From positions 344,863 to 408,862 of the forward strand of contig NZ_GL876926.1 of NCBI RefSeq assembly GCF_000192575.1: DNA of 64,000 bases, written 5' to 3'. Made by a program: the position numbers and the translations under genes. Position 1 is the first letter of the stretch. Every line of letters starts with the position of its first letter. Shown here one piece after another: positions 56,522-64,000 of this stretch. This stretch comes from Novosphingobium nitrogenifigens DSM 19370. GTDB taxonomy: Bacteria; Pseudomonadota; Alphaproteobacteria; Sphingomonadales; Sphingomonadaceae. Under the pieces are notes generated by a model, which was not told where the DNA came from, searched no databases, and saw only the letters and a list, made by a program, of their open reading frames with translations.

Positions 56522-56563
56522 CCACCTGGGCAGGGCCGCGTCCCGCGCGGTCCTGCTTGGTGG
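56522..56563 (+). terminator. large hairpin after the flagellin gene
   Basis: Nested stems CCACC / GGTGG, GCAGG / CCTGC and CCGCG / CGCGG form one 42-base imperfect hairpin starting 27 bp after the flagellin stop. There is no T run, so mRNA 3' end protection or Rho-linked termination is more likely than intrinsic termination. Confidence 0.55.
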
Positions 56564-56637
56564 CTACTCGTTTCCGGCGGTACTCCGGGCGGCAGGGTCT
56601 TGCATCCTGGAGCACCTTGTGTCCTTAGGCTCGCCTC

Positions 56638-57210
56638 ATGGGAAACGCCGAGAACACTGTCGAAAAGACCTGGCTTACTGCCGACCGCCTGCTGGAAGAT
56701 TCGTTCCGGCTGGGTAACCTCATCGTCGATTCCGGTTTCGTGCCGACGCATATCGTCGGCATCTGGCGGGGCGGCGCCCCGGTCGGCATCGCGGTGCAGG
56801 AACTGCTTGAATATCGCGGGATCGATACCGATCACATCGCTATCCGGACCAAGTCCTATGAAGGGATCGACCGGCAAAAGAGCGAAGTGCGTGTCTACTC
56901 GCTGGGCTACCTGATCGATACGCTCGAACCGAGCGATCGGCTGGTGGTTGTCGACGACGTCTTCGATTCGGGTCGCTCCGTCGAAGCTTTCCTGCAGGAA
57001 TTGCAGGCACGCTGTCGCCACAACACGCCGCGCGAAATCCGCGTGGCCACCGTCTATTGGAAGCCCAGGCGGAACAAGACCGAACTGCGTCCGGACTATT
57101 ACGTCCATGAGACCGACGAATGGCTGGTCTTTCCGCACGAGATCTGCGGGCTTTCCGAAGAGGAAATCCGTGCGCACAAGCCACAGGCCGGGCTGATCCT
57201 CAAAGATTGA
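56638..57210 (+). CDS. phosphoribosyltransferase family protein
   Basis: 190 residues of the type I phosphoribosyltransferase fold. The PRPP-binding loop is RLVVVDDVFDSGRSVEAFL near residues 100-118, preceded by VGIWRGGAPVGIAVQELL. The family is that of hypoxanthine/xanthine-guanine transferases in a shorter form; base specificity is not clear. Start ATG at 56638 has no strong ribosome site. Alone between flagellin and lysS genes. Confidence 0.85.
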   Translation: MGNAENTVEKTWLTADRLLEDSFRLGNLIVDSGFVPTHIVGIWRGGAPVGIAVQELLEYRGIDTDHIAIRTKSYEGIDRQKSEVRVYSLGYLIDTLEPSDRLVVVDDVFDSGRSVEAFLQELQARCRHNTPREIRVATVYWKPRRNKTELRPDYYVHETDEWLVFPHEICGLSEEEIRAHKPQAGLILKD

Positions 57211-57259
57211 CCCGGTTTCCCTTGCCAAAATCGCCATAATCGCGAAAGGGCGGGGGGCT

Positions 57260-58918
57260 ATGACCAACATTGCCCTTTCCGAAACCGCCCTTCGCGACAA
57301 CGCTCTGTACGAAGCTGCGCAGGTGTCCAAAGCCTGGCCCTTCGAGGAAGCGCGCAAGCTGGTCAAACGCTATCCCGACGGCAAGCGGGATGCGAACGGC
57401 GCACTCGTGCCGGTCCTTTTCGAAACCGGTTACGGTCCCTCGGGTCTGCCGCACATCGGCACGTTTCAGGAAGTGCTGCGCACGACGCTCGTCCGGCGCG
57501 CTTATGAAGTGCTCACCACCGACGAGAACGGCGTGCCCGCGCCCACCCGGCTGGTCGCCTTTTCCGACGACATGGACGGGCTGCGCAAGGTGCCCGACAA
57601 CGTCCCGAACAAGGACATGTTGACGGCCAATCTCGGCCGCCCGCTGACGCGCATTCCCGATCCCTTTGCCAAGTTCGAAAGCTTTGCCCACCACAACAAT
57701 GCGATGCTGCGCGATTTCCTCGATCGCTTCGGCTTCGACTATGAATTCGTCTCTGCCTCGGATCGCTACAACTCGGGCGAGTTCGATGCCGCGCTCGCCA
57801 ATGTTCTGACGCATTACGATGCGATCATGGCGATCATGCTGCCGACCCTGCGCGAGGAACGGCGCCGGACTTATTCGCCGGTCCTGCCGGTTTCGCCGAC
57901 CACTGGCGTCGTCCTGCAAGTCCCGCTCGAAGTGCTCGACGCGGCGAGCGGCCTTGTCCGCTTTACCGATGCCGACGGCACTGTTGTCGAACAGAGCATT
58001 TTTGGCGGCAAGGCCAAGCTGCAGTGGAAAGTCGACTGGGCCATGCGCTGGGTGGCGCTGGGCGTCGATTACGAAATGTGCGGCAAGGATCTGACCGATA
58101 GTGTCACGCAGTCGGGCAAGATCGCCAAGGTTCTCGGCGGGCGCCGTCCCGAAGGCCTGATCTACGAGCTTTTCCTCGACGAAAAGGGCGAAAAGATCTC
58201 GAAGTCCAAGGGCAACGGCCTGACCATCGAACAGTGGCTGGAATACGGCAGCGAGGAATCGCTCGGGTTCTATCTGTTCCGCGAGCCCAAGAGCGCCAAG
58301 TCGCTGCATGTCGGGGTGATCCCGCGCGCCGTCGATGAATACTGGCAGTTCCGCGAAAAGCTGGCGAGCCAGCCGGTCGAGCAGAAGCTGGGCAATCCGG
58401 TCTGGCATCTCCTGCGTACCAATGGCGAGCAGGGCGGCGAAGGCGACAAGTTGCCGGTCACCTACGGTCTCTTGCTCAATCTCGTCGGCGTACTCGGCGC
58501 CAATGCCTCGCGCGAACAGGTCTGGTCCTACCTTGGCAACTATGTCGAGAATGCCGATCCCGCCGCCCATCCGGCACTCGATGCGCTGGTGACGCGGGCT
58601 CTGGCCTATAACCGCGACTTCATCGCGCCGACGCTCCAGCGCCGGAAACCCTTGGCCAACGAGGCGGCCGCTCTGACGGCGCTTGACACCGTTCTTGCCG
58701 GCATGTCGGCCGATGCCGGTGCTGAGGCGTTCCAGAACGCGGTCTACGAAATCGGCAAGGACGAAGCCTTTGCCTTCGAAAGCCTGCGCGACTGGTTCAA
58801 GGCGCTGTATGAAACGCTGCTCGGCTCTTCGCAGGGGCCGCGCATGGGCAGCTTCATCGCGCTCTATGGTCTTGCCAATACGCGTGCCCTGATCGCCGAG
58901 GCTCTGGCGCAGGCGTGA
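57260..58918 (+). CDS. lysS: lysyl-tRNA synthetase, class I
   Basis: Class I LysRS (archaeal/alphaproteobacterial type), unrelated to the class II enzyme of E. coli, 552 residues. The HIGH motif is GPSGLPHIGTFQEV near residue 63, and the KMSKS motif is KISKSKGNGLTIEQW near 300. The C-terminal anticodon-binding helices are present. GGGCGGGGGG precedes the ATG. Intact. Confidence 0.97.
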   Translation: MTNIALSETALRDNALYEAAQVSKAWPFEEARKLVKRYPDGKRDANGALVPVLFETGYGPSGLPHIGTFQEVLRTTLVRRAYEVLTTDENGVPAPTRLVAFSDDMDGLRKVPDNVPNKDMLTANLGRPLTRIPDPFAKFESFAHHNNAMLRDFLDRFGFDYEFVSASDRYNSGEFDAALANVLTHYDAIMAIMLPTLREERRRTYSPVLPVSPTTGVVLQVPLEVLDAASGLVRFTDADGTVVEQSIFGGKAKLQWKVDWAMRWVALGVDYEMCGKDLTDSVTQSGKIAKVLGGRRPEGLIYELFLDEKGEKISKSKGNGLTIEQWLEYGSEESLGFYLFREPKSAKSLHVGVIPRAVDEYWQFREKLASQPVEQKLGNPVWHLLRTNGEQGGEGDKLPVTYGLLLNLVGVLGANASREQVWSYLGNYVENADPAAHPALDALVTRALAYNRDFIAPTLQRRKPLANEAAALTALDTVLAGMSADAGAEAFQNAVYEIGKDEAFAFESLRDWFKALYETLLGSSQGPRMGSFIALYGLANTRALIAEALAQA

Positions 58919-58943
58919 CGCGCGACCAAAGGGACTGACGACC

Positions 58944-59837
58944 ATACGGATCGGATTTGTCGGATTGGGAACAATGGGCCGTGCCATGGCGGCGCGGCTG
59001 GTCGAAGCCGGGCACGAAGTGCGCGTGTGGAACCGTTCTCCCGGTCCGGCAGCCGATCTGGCGGCAAGGGGCGCGATCACCGTCCCGACCCCGGCTGACG
59101 CTGGGGAAGGGGCCGAAGTGCTCGTCTCCATGCTCGCCGACGATAACGCGACCCGCTCGACGGTGATCGACAGCGGATTGATCGACGCCCTGCCCAAGGG
59201 CGCGATCCATGCCAACATGGCGACCGTCTCGGTCGAACTGGCGCAGGACTTTACGCAGCTCCATGCCGAACGGGGGCTGGGCTATGTCGCGGCGCCCGTG
59301 CTCGGACGCGCCAATGTGGCTGAGGCGGGACAGTTGCAGATCCTGGCGGCGGGCGATCCTGCACTGCTCGATCGGCTTGAACCGCTTTTTTCCGCAATGG
59401 GCAGCCGGACGTGGATGTTCGGCGAGAACCCGGTTCAGGCCAATGCGGTCAAGCTTGCCGCCAATTTCATGATCGCCAGCGCGATCGGCACGATGGGCGA
59501 AGCTGCCACTCTGGCCGCCGGGCATGGTGTCGCGCCGTCGGCCTTTCTCGAGATGGTCACCTCAACGGTGTTTGCCGCGCCGGTTTACCGCACATATGGC
59601 ACCGCGATTGCCGAAGAGGCGTTCAGCCCGGCGGGTTTCCGCCTCGAACTCGGGCTCAAGGACGTGAAACTGGCACTGGCAGCAGGGGAGGCAGCGCGGG
59701 TGCCGATGGGGCTTGCCGGCATCCTGCGCGATCATTTCCTCGACAGCCTTGCCCATGGCGAAGGCGATCTCGACTGGGCCGCAGTCAGTCGGGCTGTGCA
59801 GAGGCGTGCAGGTCAGGGGCCCGCAGGGCAGGCTTGA
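58944..59837 (+). CDS. beta-hydroxyacid dehydrogenase family protein, apparent ATA start
   Basis: NAD(P)-dependent reductase of the 3-hydroxyisobutyrate/tartronate semialdehyde group, 297 residues. The Rossmann motif IRIGFVGLGTMGRAMA needs its first strand. The first conventional start (TTG at 58965) falls inside that strand, and no ATG, GTG or TTG occurs in frame between the stop at 58890 and 58965. ATA at 58944 is nine bases after AAAGGGA and would give MRIGFVG, the family start. The catalytic Lys is in NAVKLAANFMIAS, and the sheet ends with DLDWAAVSRAVQR. The rest is intact, so the start codon is odd but the gene looks alive. Its 3' end overlaps the convergent DUF885 gene by 53 bp. Confidence 0.82.
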   Translation: MRIGFVGLGTMGRAMAARLVEAGHEVRVWNRSPGPAADLAARGAITVPTPADAGEGAEVLVSMLADDNATRSTVIDSGLIDALPKGAIHANMATVSVELAQDFTQLHAERGLGYVAAPVLGRANVAEAGQLQILAAGDPALLDRLEPLFSAMGSRTWMFGENPVQANAVKLAANFMIASAIGTMGEAATLAAGHGVAPSAFLEMVTSTVFAAPVYRTYGTAIAEEAFSPAGFRLELGLKDVKLALAAGEAARVPMGLAGILRDHFLDSLAHGEGDLDWAAVSRAVQRRAGQGPAGQA

Positions 59838-61815
59838 ACGCCGGGGCGGAGGTTCCGCTCGTGCTTTCCTGGTCGGCAATCCAGCGCTGGATCTTCGCAT
59901 CGAGCACATCGAGCGGCAGGGCACCGCTCATCAGCACTTCATCGTGGAAATCGCGAATGTCGAAGCGGGGGCCAAGCTCGCGCACGGCCTGATGGCGCAG
60001 GCGCTGGATCGTCATGGCGCCGATCTTGTACGCGACGGCCTGACCCGGATTGGCGATATAGCGATCGACTTCGGTCGTGGCGTCGATCCGCCCGGTTCCC
60101 GAATTGGCAAGCATGTAGTCGATCGCTTGTTCCCGGGTCCAGCCACGGGTGTGCAGCCCGGTATCGACGACGAGCCGCATGGCGCGCAGCATTTCATCGT
60201 CGAGCGTTCCCCAGTGCTGCATCGGGTCGGTGTAGAACCCCATCTCGTACCCCAGCGTTTCAGCATAGAGCGCCCAGCCTTCGACATAGGCGGCATTGCC
60301 GCCGAACCGTTGGAAGTCGGGCAGGCTGGTGTTTTCCTGCGCAAGGCTGATCTGGAAGTGATGGCCTGGCGCTCCTTCGTGCAGGTAGAGCGTGGTGATT
60401 CCGGTCAGGAAGCGATGCGGCAGGTCATAGGTGTTGTAGAAGAAGATACCCGGGCGGCTGCCGTCGGGCATGCCTTGGCTGTATCCACCCCCAGCCTCGT
60501 AGCGGGCACGGAACGCGGGGTAGGGCATGATCAGCAACGGCGTGCGGGGCAGATGGCGAAAATAGTGAGGCGCCAGCAAGGCGACCGCATCGCCGACCTC
60601 GCGATAGCCGCGCGCCAGATCCTGGGCCGTACGCGGATGAAAGCGGCGATCGCTGCGGATCACCTCGAAGAAGTCGTTGAGCGGGACGGTATAGCCCAGT
60701 TCGTGTTCGACGCTCTCCATCTGGGCGCGGATGCGTGCCACTTCAGAGAGGCCGATGCGGTGAACTTCGTCGGGGTCGAGAGCGAGCGTCGTATGTTCGC
60801 GCAGGAGCAACCGGTAGAGGCGCGCGCCGCCCGGAATGGCCGAGAGGCCGACATCCGTGCGGGCGACCGGCAGGTACTCGTTGGCGAGAAACGCGCGCAA
60901 CCGGCGATAGGCCGGATAGACGGACTGCGTCGTTGCAGCGAGAAATTCGCGTTCGAGCCGGGCGCGGGTGGCCAGCGAAAAGCTGCGCGGGAGGTTGCGG
61001 GCTGGTGACGTGAACAGCGAATCGGCGGGTGGGCGCGCCAGAATGGTATCGATCTGCGCGATCATGTCGCTCACGATCAGGCGCGGTTCGACGGCACCGT
61101 TCGCCATGCCTTCGCGAAAACGGGCGATGGCATTGTCGAACAGGACCGGCAGCGTGCGTTCGAGTGCGATCCGGGCTTCGAAATCGGCGAGTGTGCGCAG
61201 GGTCCCGCCTTCGTCGGTCGCCGCCATTTCCGGAAATTCGACGTGGAACCCGTTGAACTGACTGAACGGCTGGGCGGCGATCAGGGACTGCGTCGAAGGA
61301 TCGAGCATGTCCTTCTGATCGAGCAGCATGTGGCGAAACACATCGTAGGACAGTCGCCGCTGGGGATCGAGGGCGGCCCGGTCGATACCCTCGAGTTGCT
61401 GAAGGGCGCGCGTGTTGAGCGCGCGCTGCCGTGTACTCAGTTCCGGAGTGAATACCTGTACCAGCAGGTCATGCGCAACCGGTTCCCCACGCGCGAGAGC
61501 ATCGACGGGGTCGAGATCCTGTTCGGATCGGGTTTCCTCGGCAAAGAGGCGATCGAGTTGGGAAGCGGCATTTTCGGCAGTGGGCGCACTGTCCGTCGAT
61601 GGTGTGGCGTCGGCCGGGGCGCTGTGGACCCGGTGGGAGGCCGGTGGCGAATCGATGGCCGCGCTGATGGCGGTGGTCGAAGTGGCGGGATGTCGGGCGG
61701 GCGTGGCGCAGGATGCAAGGGCCGGGATGAGCAGTCCGACGAGAGCAAGACGGTTGTAGCGATGGAACAGGGGCAAATCCGATCGCGCCGTGATTCCTTG
61801 CCGGATCACGCCCAT
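59785..61815 (-). CDS. DUF885 family lipoprotein (probable metalloprotease)
   Basis: 676 residues. The signal peptide ends in lipobox LASC with lipidated Cys at about 36. The long DUF885 domain carries the zinc-binding motif TLYLHEGAPGHHFQISLA (HExxxxH-like) near residue 450, and late blocks AAYVEGWALYAETLGYEMG and DYMLANSGTGRIDATTEVDR that close the active site. Family members are probable peptidases of unknown substrate. The ATG at 61815 overlaps the end of the upstream 2OG oxygenase gene by ten bases, so translation may be coupled; ATG at 61833 is an alternative. Confidence 0.85.
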   Translation of the reverse strand: MGVIRQGITARSDLPLFHRYNRLALVGLLIPALASCATPARHPATSTTAISAAIDSPPASHRVHSAPADATPSTDSAPTAENAASQLDRLFAEETRSEQDLDPVDALARGEPVAHDLLVQVFTPELSTRQRALNTRALQQLEGIDRAALDPQRRLSYDVFRHMLLDQKDMLDPSTQSLIAAQPFSQFNGFHVEFPEMAATDEGGTLRTLADFEARIALERTLPVLFDNAIARFREGMANGAVEPRLIVSDMIAQIDTILARPPADSLFTSPARNLPRSFSLATRARLEREFLAATTQSVYPAYRRLRAFLANEYLPVARTDVGLSAIPGGARLYRLLLREHTTLALDPDEVHRIGLSEVARIRAQMESVEHELGYTVPLNDFFEVIRSDRRFHPRTAQDLARGYREVGDAVALLAPHYFRHLPRTPLLIMPYPAFRARYEAGGGYSQGMPDGSRPGIFFYNTYDLPHRFLTGITTLYLHEGAPGHHFQISLAQENTSLPDFQRFGGNAAYVEGWALYAETLGYEMGFYTDPMQHWGTLDDEMLRAMRLVVDTGLHTRGWTREQAIDYMLANSGTGRIDATTEVDRYIANPGQAVAYKIGAMTIQRLRHQAVRELGPRFDIRDFHDEVLMSGALPLDVLDAKIQRWIADQESTSGTSAPAFKPALRAPDLHASAQPD

Positions 61816-62483
61816 GGCCGGGCCCGGTACCATTTCGTCAGCACATATTTGGTGCCGCGCAAGACCGGCGTTCCCGCATGAAGCGTCTTGGGATTGGGGC
61901 GGCCGTCGGGAAGCATGTTGTTCCAGATCAAGAGAACACCGGCTTCGGGCGGAACCGTCAGGTTTGCCTTGGAAAAATCGGTCGCGCCGCCTTCCTCGAC
62001 CGTGTTGAGGTAGCCCATGGCGGTCCAGCTGCGCTGACCGCCGCGAGCGCGTTCGGTTTCCCAGTAATCGTGTTTCGTCACGAAGTAGTCGAAGTGATGC
62101 CGGAATTCCTGGCCGACCGCATAACGCTGTCCCTGCATTGTTTCACCGAGCGCCGGATCAAGGCCGAGCAGGTCGTCGATCCGTTTCTGCAGCGTGCGGA
62201 TGAACGGATTCTTCGGATCGACATCACCGGTGTAGCTGGTGCGCCCCTTGTCATGGTTGTCGTCATAGGTGGGCGAGGGCCGGGCGACGTCGTCGACCAT
62301 GGCAATCAGGCGGCGACAGTCAGCTGTGTCGAGGAACTCGGAAACCGCATAGATTTCAATTTCATCGACAGGAAGGCGATAGGCCGCCGGATTGGCAGAC
62401 AGGCGGTTGCGAACCGTTTCGCCGATGATGCGGAGAGCGTCGCGATCCTCGTCGCGGGAGCTTGATCTGAATGAAAAAACCAT
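61806..62483 (-). CDS. 2OG-Fe(II) oxygenase (prolyl 4-hydroxylase type)
   Basis: Iron/2-oxoglutarate hydroxylase of the P4Hc type, 225 residues. The iron-binding HxD is in QEFRHHFDYFVTKHD, and the distal His and 2OG-binding basic residue are in LHAGTPVLRGTKYVLTKWYR. Family blocks FLDTADCRRLIAMVDDV and EGGATDFSKANLTVPPEAG fit prolyl hydroxylases. The start is the ATG at 62483 after CAGGAC. It is followed by the DUF885 gene in a coupled pair. Substrate unknown. Confidence 0.9.
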   Translation of the reverse strand: MVFSFRSSSRDEDRDALRIIGETVRNRLSANPAAYRLPVDEIEIYAVSEFLDTADCRRLIAMVDDVARPSPTYDDNHDKGRTSYTGDVDPKNPFIRTLQKRIDDLLGLDPALGETMQGQRYAVGQEFRHHFDYFVTKHDYWETERARGGQRSWTAMGYLNTVEEGGATDFSKANLTVPPEAGVLLIWNNMLPDGRPNPKTLHAGTPVLRGTKYVLTKWYRARPWA

Positions 62484-62790
62484 TGTCCTGCGAGGTTCAT
62501 GGCCCAAGCATGGGGCTTGAGCAAGAGCCAGACCCAAGGGTTATACCCCAGACAGTTATTCGTTTTGTTTTAGTCCATTCCGGATAGGTCCCATTGCAAA
62601 AGCATGGAAAATCCCCTGTGACCATGGTTAACGCGAGATCACGGGGAATAACCGTGACGCGATGTCAGGTTCCCTTGCCGACCTAGGGCCGTGTGGGTTT
62701 TGCAGGGCACGCATTGCAGATGGTCGGAACAGGCTCTCTTTTTCGTCCGATCGGCTCGCGTCGGGTCTATAATTTACGGAGACGACACAC
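62484..62790. other. divergent intergenic region with promoter signals
   Basis: 307 bp between the oxygenase (minus) and the winged-helix gene (plus). It contains GTATAAC on the minus strand about 55 bp before the oxygenase gene, a small CACGG/CCGTG stem near 62640-62658, and a perfect TATAAT at 62768-62773 before the plus-strand gene. No coding sequence seen. Confidence 0.45.
62768..62773 (+). promoter_or_regulatory. -10 box TATAAT before the winged-helix gene
   Basis: A perfect TATAAT lies 18 bases upstream of the TTG start, so the transcript leader would be very short. No clear -35 box accompanies it. Confidence 0.4.
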
Positions 62791-63153
62791 TTGGACGTCC
62801 GTATCGATTTTGATGCACGCGCGCTTCGGCTGGCAAAGTCGCAGTACGACGCGCGCCGTCGCCGCGATGCCGCCGTGGGCGTGCCGGGCCTGTTCGGCGA
62901 GCCTGCGTGGGATATATTGCTCGACGTATTCATAGCGCAGAAAAGTCGTCAGGAGCTTCAGGTGTCGAGCGTGTGCATCGAGGCCGGGGTTCCTTCGACG
63001 ACGATCCTGCGCTGGCTTTCCCGACTTGAACAGGAAGGCCTGATCTATCGCGCTTCGGACAATGTGGACGGACGTCGCCGTTTCGTACGCCTGACCGATG
63101 CAGGGGAAGAGTTGATGCATCGGGTCATTGCCGCGATCGGCCCGAACGATTGA
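62791..63153 (+). CDS. winged-helix DNA-binding protein (MarR-like)
   Basis: 120 residues with a MarR-type winged helix in the C-terminal two thirds: VSSVCIEAGVPSTTILRWLS (recognition helix region) then RLEQEGLIYRASDNVDGRRR and FVRLTDAGEELMHRV (wing and following helix). The N terminus is polar and helical (DARALRLAKSQYDARRRRDA). The start is TTG at 62791, with GGAG a few bases upstream. It has no obvious effector domain. Divergent from the oxygenase gene. Confidence 0.8.
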   Translation: MDVRIDFDARALRLAKSQYDARRRRDAAVGVPGLFGEPAWDILLDVFIAQKSRQELQVSSVCIEAGVPSTTILRWLSRLEQEGLIYRASDNVDGRRRFVRLTDAGEELMHRVIAAIGPND

Positions 63154-63166
63154 CCGATCCGGGTGA

Positions 63167-63193
63167 ACCCGGCGCCGATTGAGGGCGCCGGGT
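63167..63193. terminator. hairpin between convergent genes
   Basis: Perfect 10-bp stem ACCCGGCGCC / GGCGCCGGGT with a seven-base loop between the winged-helix gene and the RcnB-like gene. No T run. Confidence 0.5.
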
Positions 63194-63204
63194 CACGAAA
63201 GGCG

Positions 63205-64000
63205 TTACCAGAACACGCCGTAGAGCACGTCCACGACCTGTCCGTCGTCGACATCGACCAGAAGGGCGTCGTTGTAATACCGGACCCAGCGATAGGGGCC
63301 GTAAGCCGGCGGCAGGCGATAGGCCCAGGGATCGGCAATCCAGTAGTCCGACCCGTAGAAGGCCGAGCCCAGGAAGAAGCCGATACCGATCCGCGAATAG
63401 TTGTATCCGCGATAGGGCGGGTAATAGAAGCCGAGGTGGAAGGTGTCGCGGTGGCCGCTGCGCCAGCCGTACCAGTCATAACGCCGATCGCTGCGCCAGC
63501 CGCGATCCCACACGCCGCGACCATCGCCACCGCGATAGCCCCAGCCCCGGTCGCCGCCCCATCCACGATCACCCCAGCCGCGATTGTACCAGCCGCGTTC
63601 GCCCCATTCGCGTCCGCGGTCGCCACCGTTCCAGCCCCGGTTGCCGTTCCAACCCCGATCGCCGTTTCCGCCCCGGTCGCCGCCATTCCAGCCGCGATCG
63701 TTGCCGCCACGGAAACCTTGCCCACCGCCGTTGCCGTTCCAGCGCCCGCCATTGTTGGCCTGGGGCTGTCCCTGCGCAGGGCCGCCGTTGCCGCCCCGCC
63801 AGTTCGGAACGGCCTGGGTTCCGCCGCGCTGCTGCCAGTTGCCTTGCGGCGAAGCCGTGGCCGAGCCGCCCCAGCCGCCATGTTGTGCTGTCGGAGCGCC
63901 ACCGCCTTGCTGGCCAGACCAGCCGCCGCCCGAAGGACGGGCACCACCACCGCCGCCGCCTTGCGCGCCGCTCCAACCGCCACCCGCAGGACGGCCGCCG
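63205..64000 (-). CDS. RcnB-family protein with Trp/Gly/Arg repeats (5' end beyond window)
   Basis: The minus-strand frame runs open from the right edge to 63205, 265 visible codons. The upstream part is low-complexity and Gly/Trp/Arg/Asn-rich, with recurring units such as GWNGGDRG, GWNGNRGW and GWGDRGWGG over about 60 residues, preceded by GGGWSG and GGNGGP stretches. The C-terminal domain (DYWIADPWAYRLPPAYGPYR, DALLVDVDDGQVVDVLYGVF) is the RcnB fold seen also in the protein at 24.5 kb. A signal peptide would be expected beyond the window. The short GTG-started frame at 63513 is only the tail of this gene. Confidence 0.8.
   Translation of the reverse strand, partial: GGRPAGGGWSGAQGGGGGGARPSGGGWSGQQGGGAPTAQHGGWGGSATASPQGNWQQRGGTQAVPNWRGGNGGPAQGQPQANNGGRWNGNGGGQGFRGGNDRGWNGGDRGGNGDRGWNGNRGWNGGDRGREWGERGWYNRGWGDRGWGGDRGWGYRGGDGRGVWDRGWRSDRRYDWYGWRSGHRDTFHLGFYYPPYRGYNYSRIGIGFFLGSAFYGSDYWIADPWAYRLPPAYGPYRWVRYYNDALLVDVDDGQVVDVLYGVFW

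Overview
The window looks like a chromosomal segment of an alphaproteobacterium of the order Sphingomonadales, most likely Novosphingobium or a close relative. The basis is the high GC, the rpmF-plsX-fabH-ihfA-merR gene order, an F1-only atpHAGDC operon without F0 genes, a class I (archaeal-type) lysyl-tRNA synthetase, a CobT-type cobaltochelatase subunit and several TTG/GTG starts. I see no insertion sequence, prophage, CRISPR array, tRNA or rRNA. It reads as mostly core genome with some accessory modules.

Layout. 0-6 kb: glycogen genes (glgB cut by the left edge, glgP) and a TonB-dependent receptor, all on the minus strand. 6-9.5 kb: a 67-residue protein, then a hybrid histidine kinase and a LuxR-type response regulator. 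9.5-13.6 kb: a periplasmic RidA protein divergent from a small cytochrome c and a Tat-exported flavin amine oxidase, then a quinone-oxidoreductase-like dehydrogenase. 13.6-13.74 kb: an apparently unannotated minus-strand small RNA with its own promoter-like boxes and intrinsic terminator. 14-18 kb: M20 peptidase, CHAD protein, REC-REC-GGDEF protein. 18-19.9 kb: a paiB remnant, a LysE-type exporter and its divergent ArgP-like regulator. 20-25 kb: a DevCAB-like exporter with a NodT-family outer membrane lipoprotein and an RcnB-like protein. 25-27.6 kb: glycosyltransferase, atypical OmpR-type regulator, glycerol-type aquaporin.

27.7-34.5 kb: F1 ATP synthase operon and a membrane-tethered trypsin-like protease. 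34.6-38.4 kb: ada convergent with a small-membrane-protein/bestrophin/(6-4)-photolyase operon. 38.5-45.7 kb: priA, a DUF4197 lipoprotein, transaldolase-like fsa, cobT, cysS. 45.8-48.3 kb: an unknown gene divergent from an S24 repressor with a repeat array between them, then MBL hydrolase and MAPEG protein. 48.5-52 kb: rpmF (L32), plsX, fabH, ihfA, merR, linking ribosome, phospholipid and fatty-acid synthesis. 52.1-57.2 kb: SixA-like phosphatase, DinG-like helicase, an orphan flagellin, a phosphoribosyltransferase. 57.3-64 kb: lysS, a beta-hydroxyacid dehydrogenase that seems to start at ATA, a DUF885 lipoprotein, a 2OG-Fe(II) oxygenase, a winged-helix regulator and a Trp/Gly-rich RcnB-like protein cut by the right edge.

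The most interesting signals are the candidate sRNA at 13.6-13.74 kb, the exported amine oxidase/cytochrome c/RidA set, the repressor with its repeat array at 46.4 kb, the bestrophin-photolyase operon and the ATA start. All calls come from reading the sequence; no database search was run.
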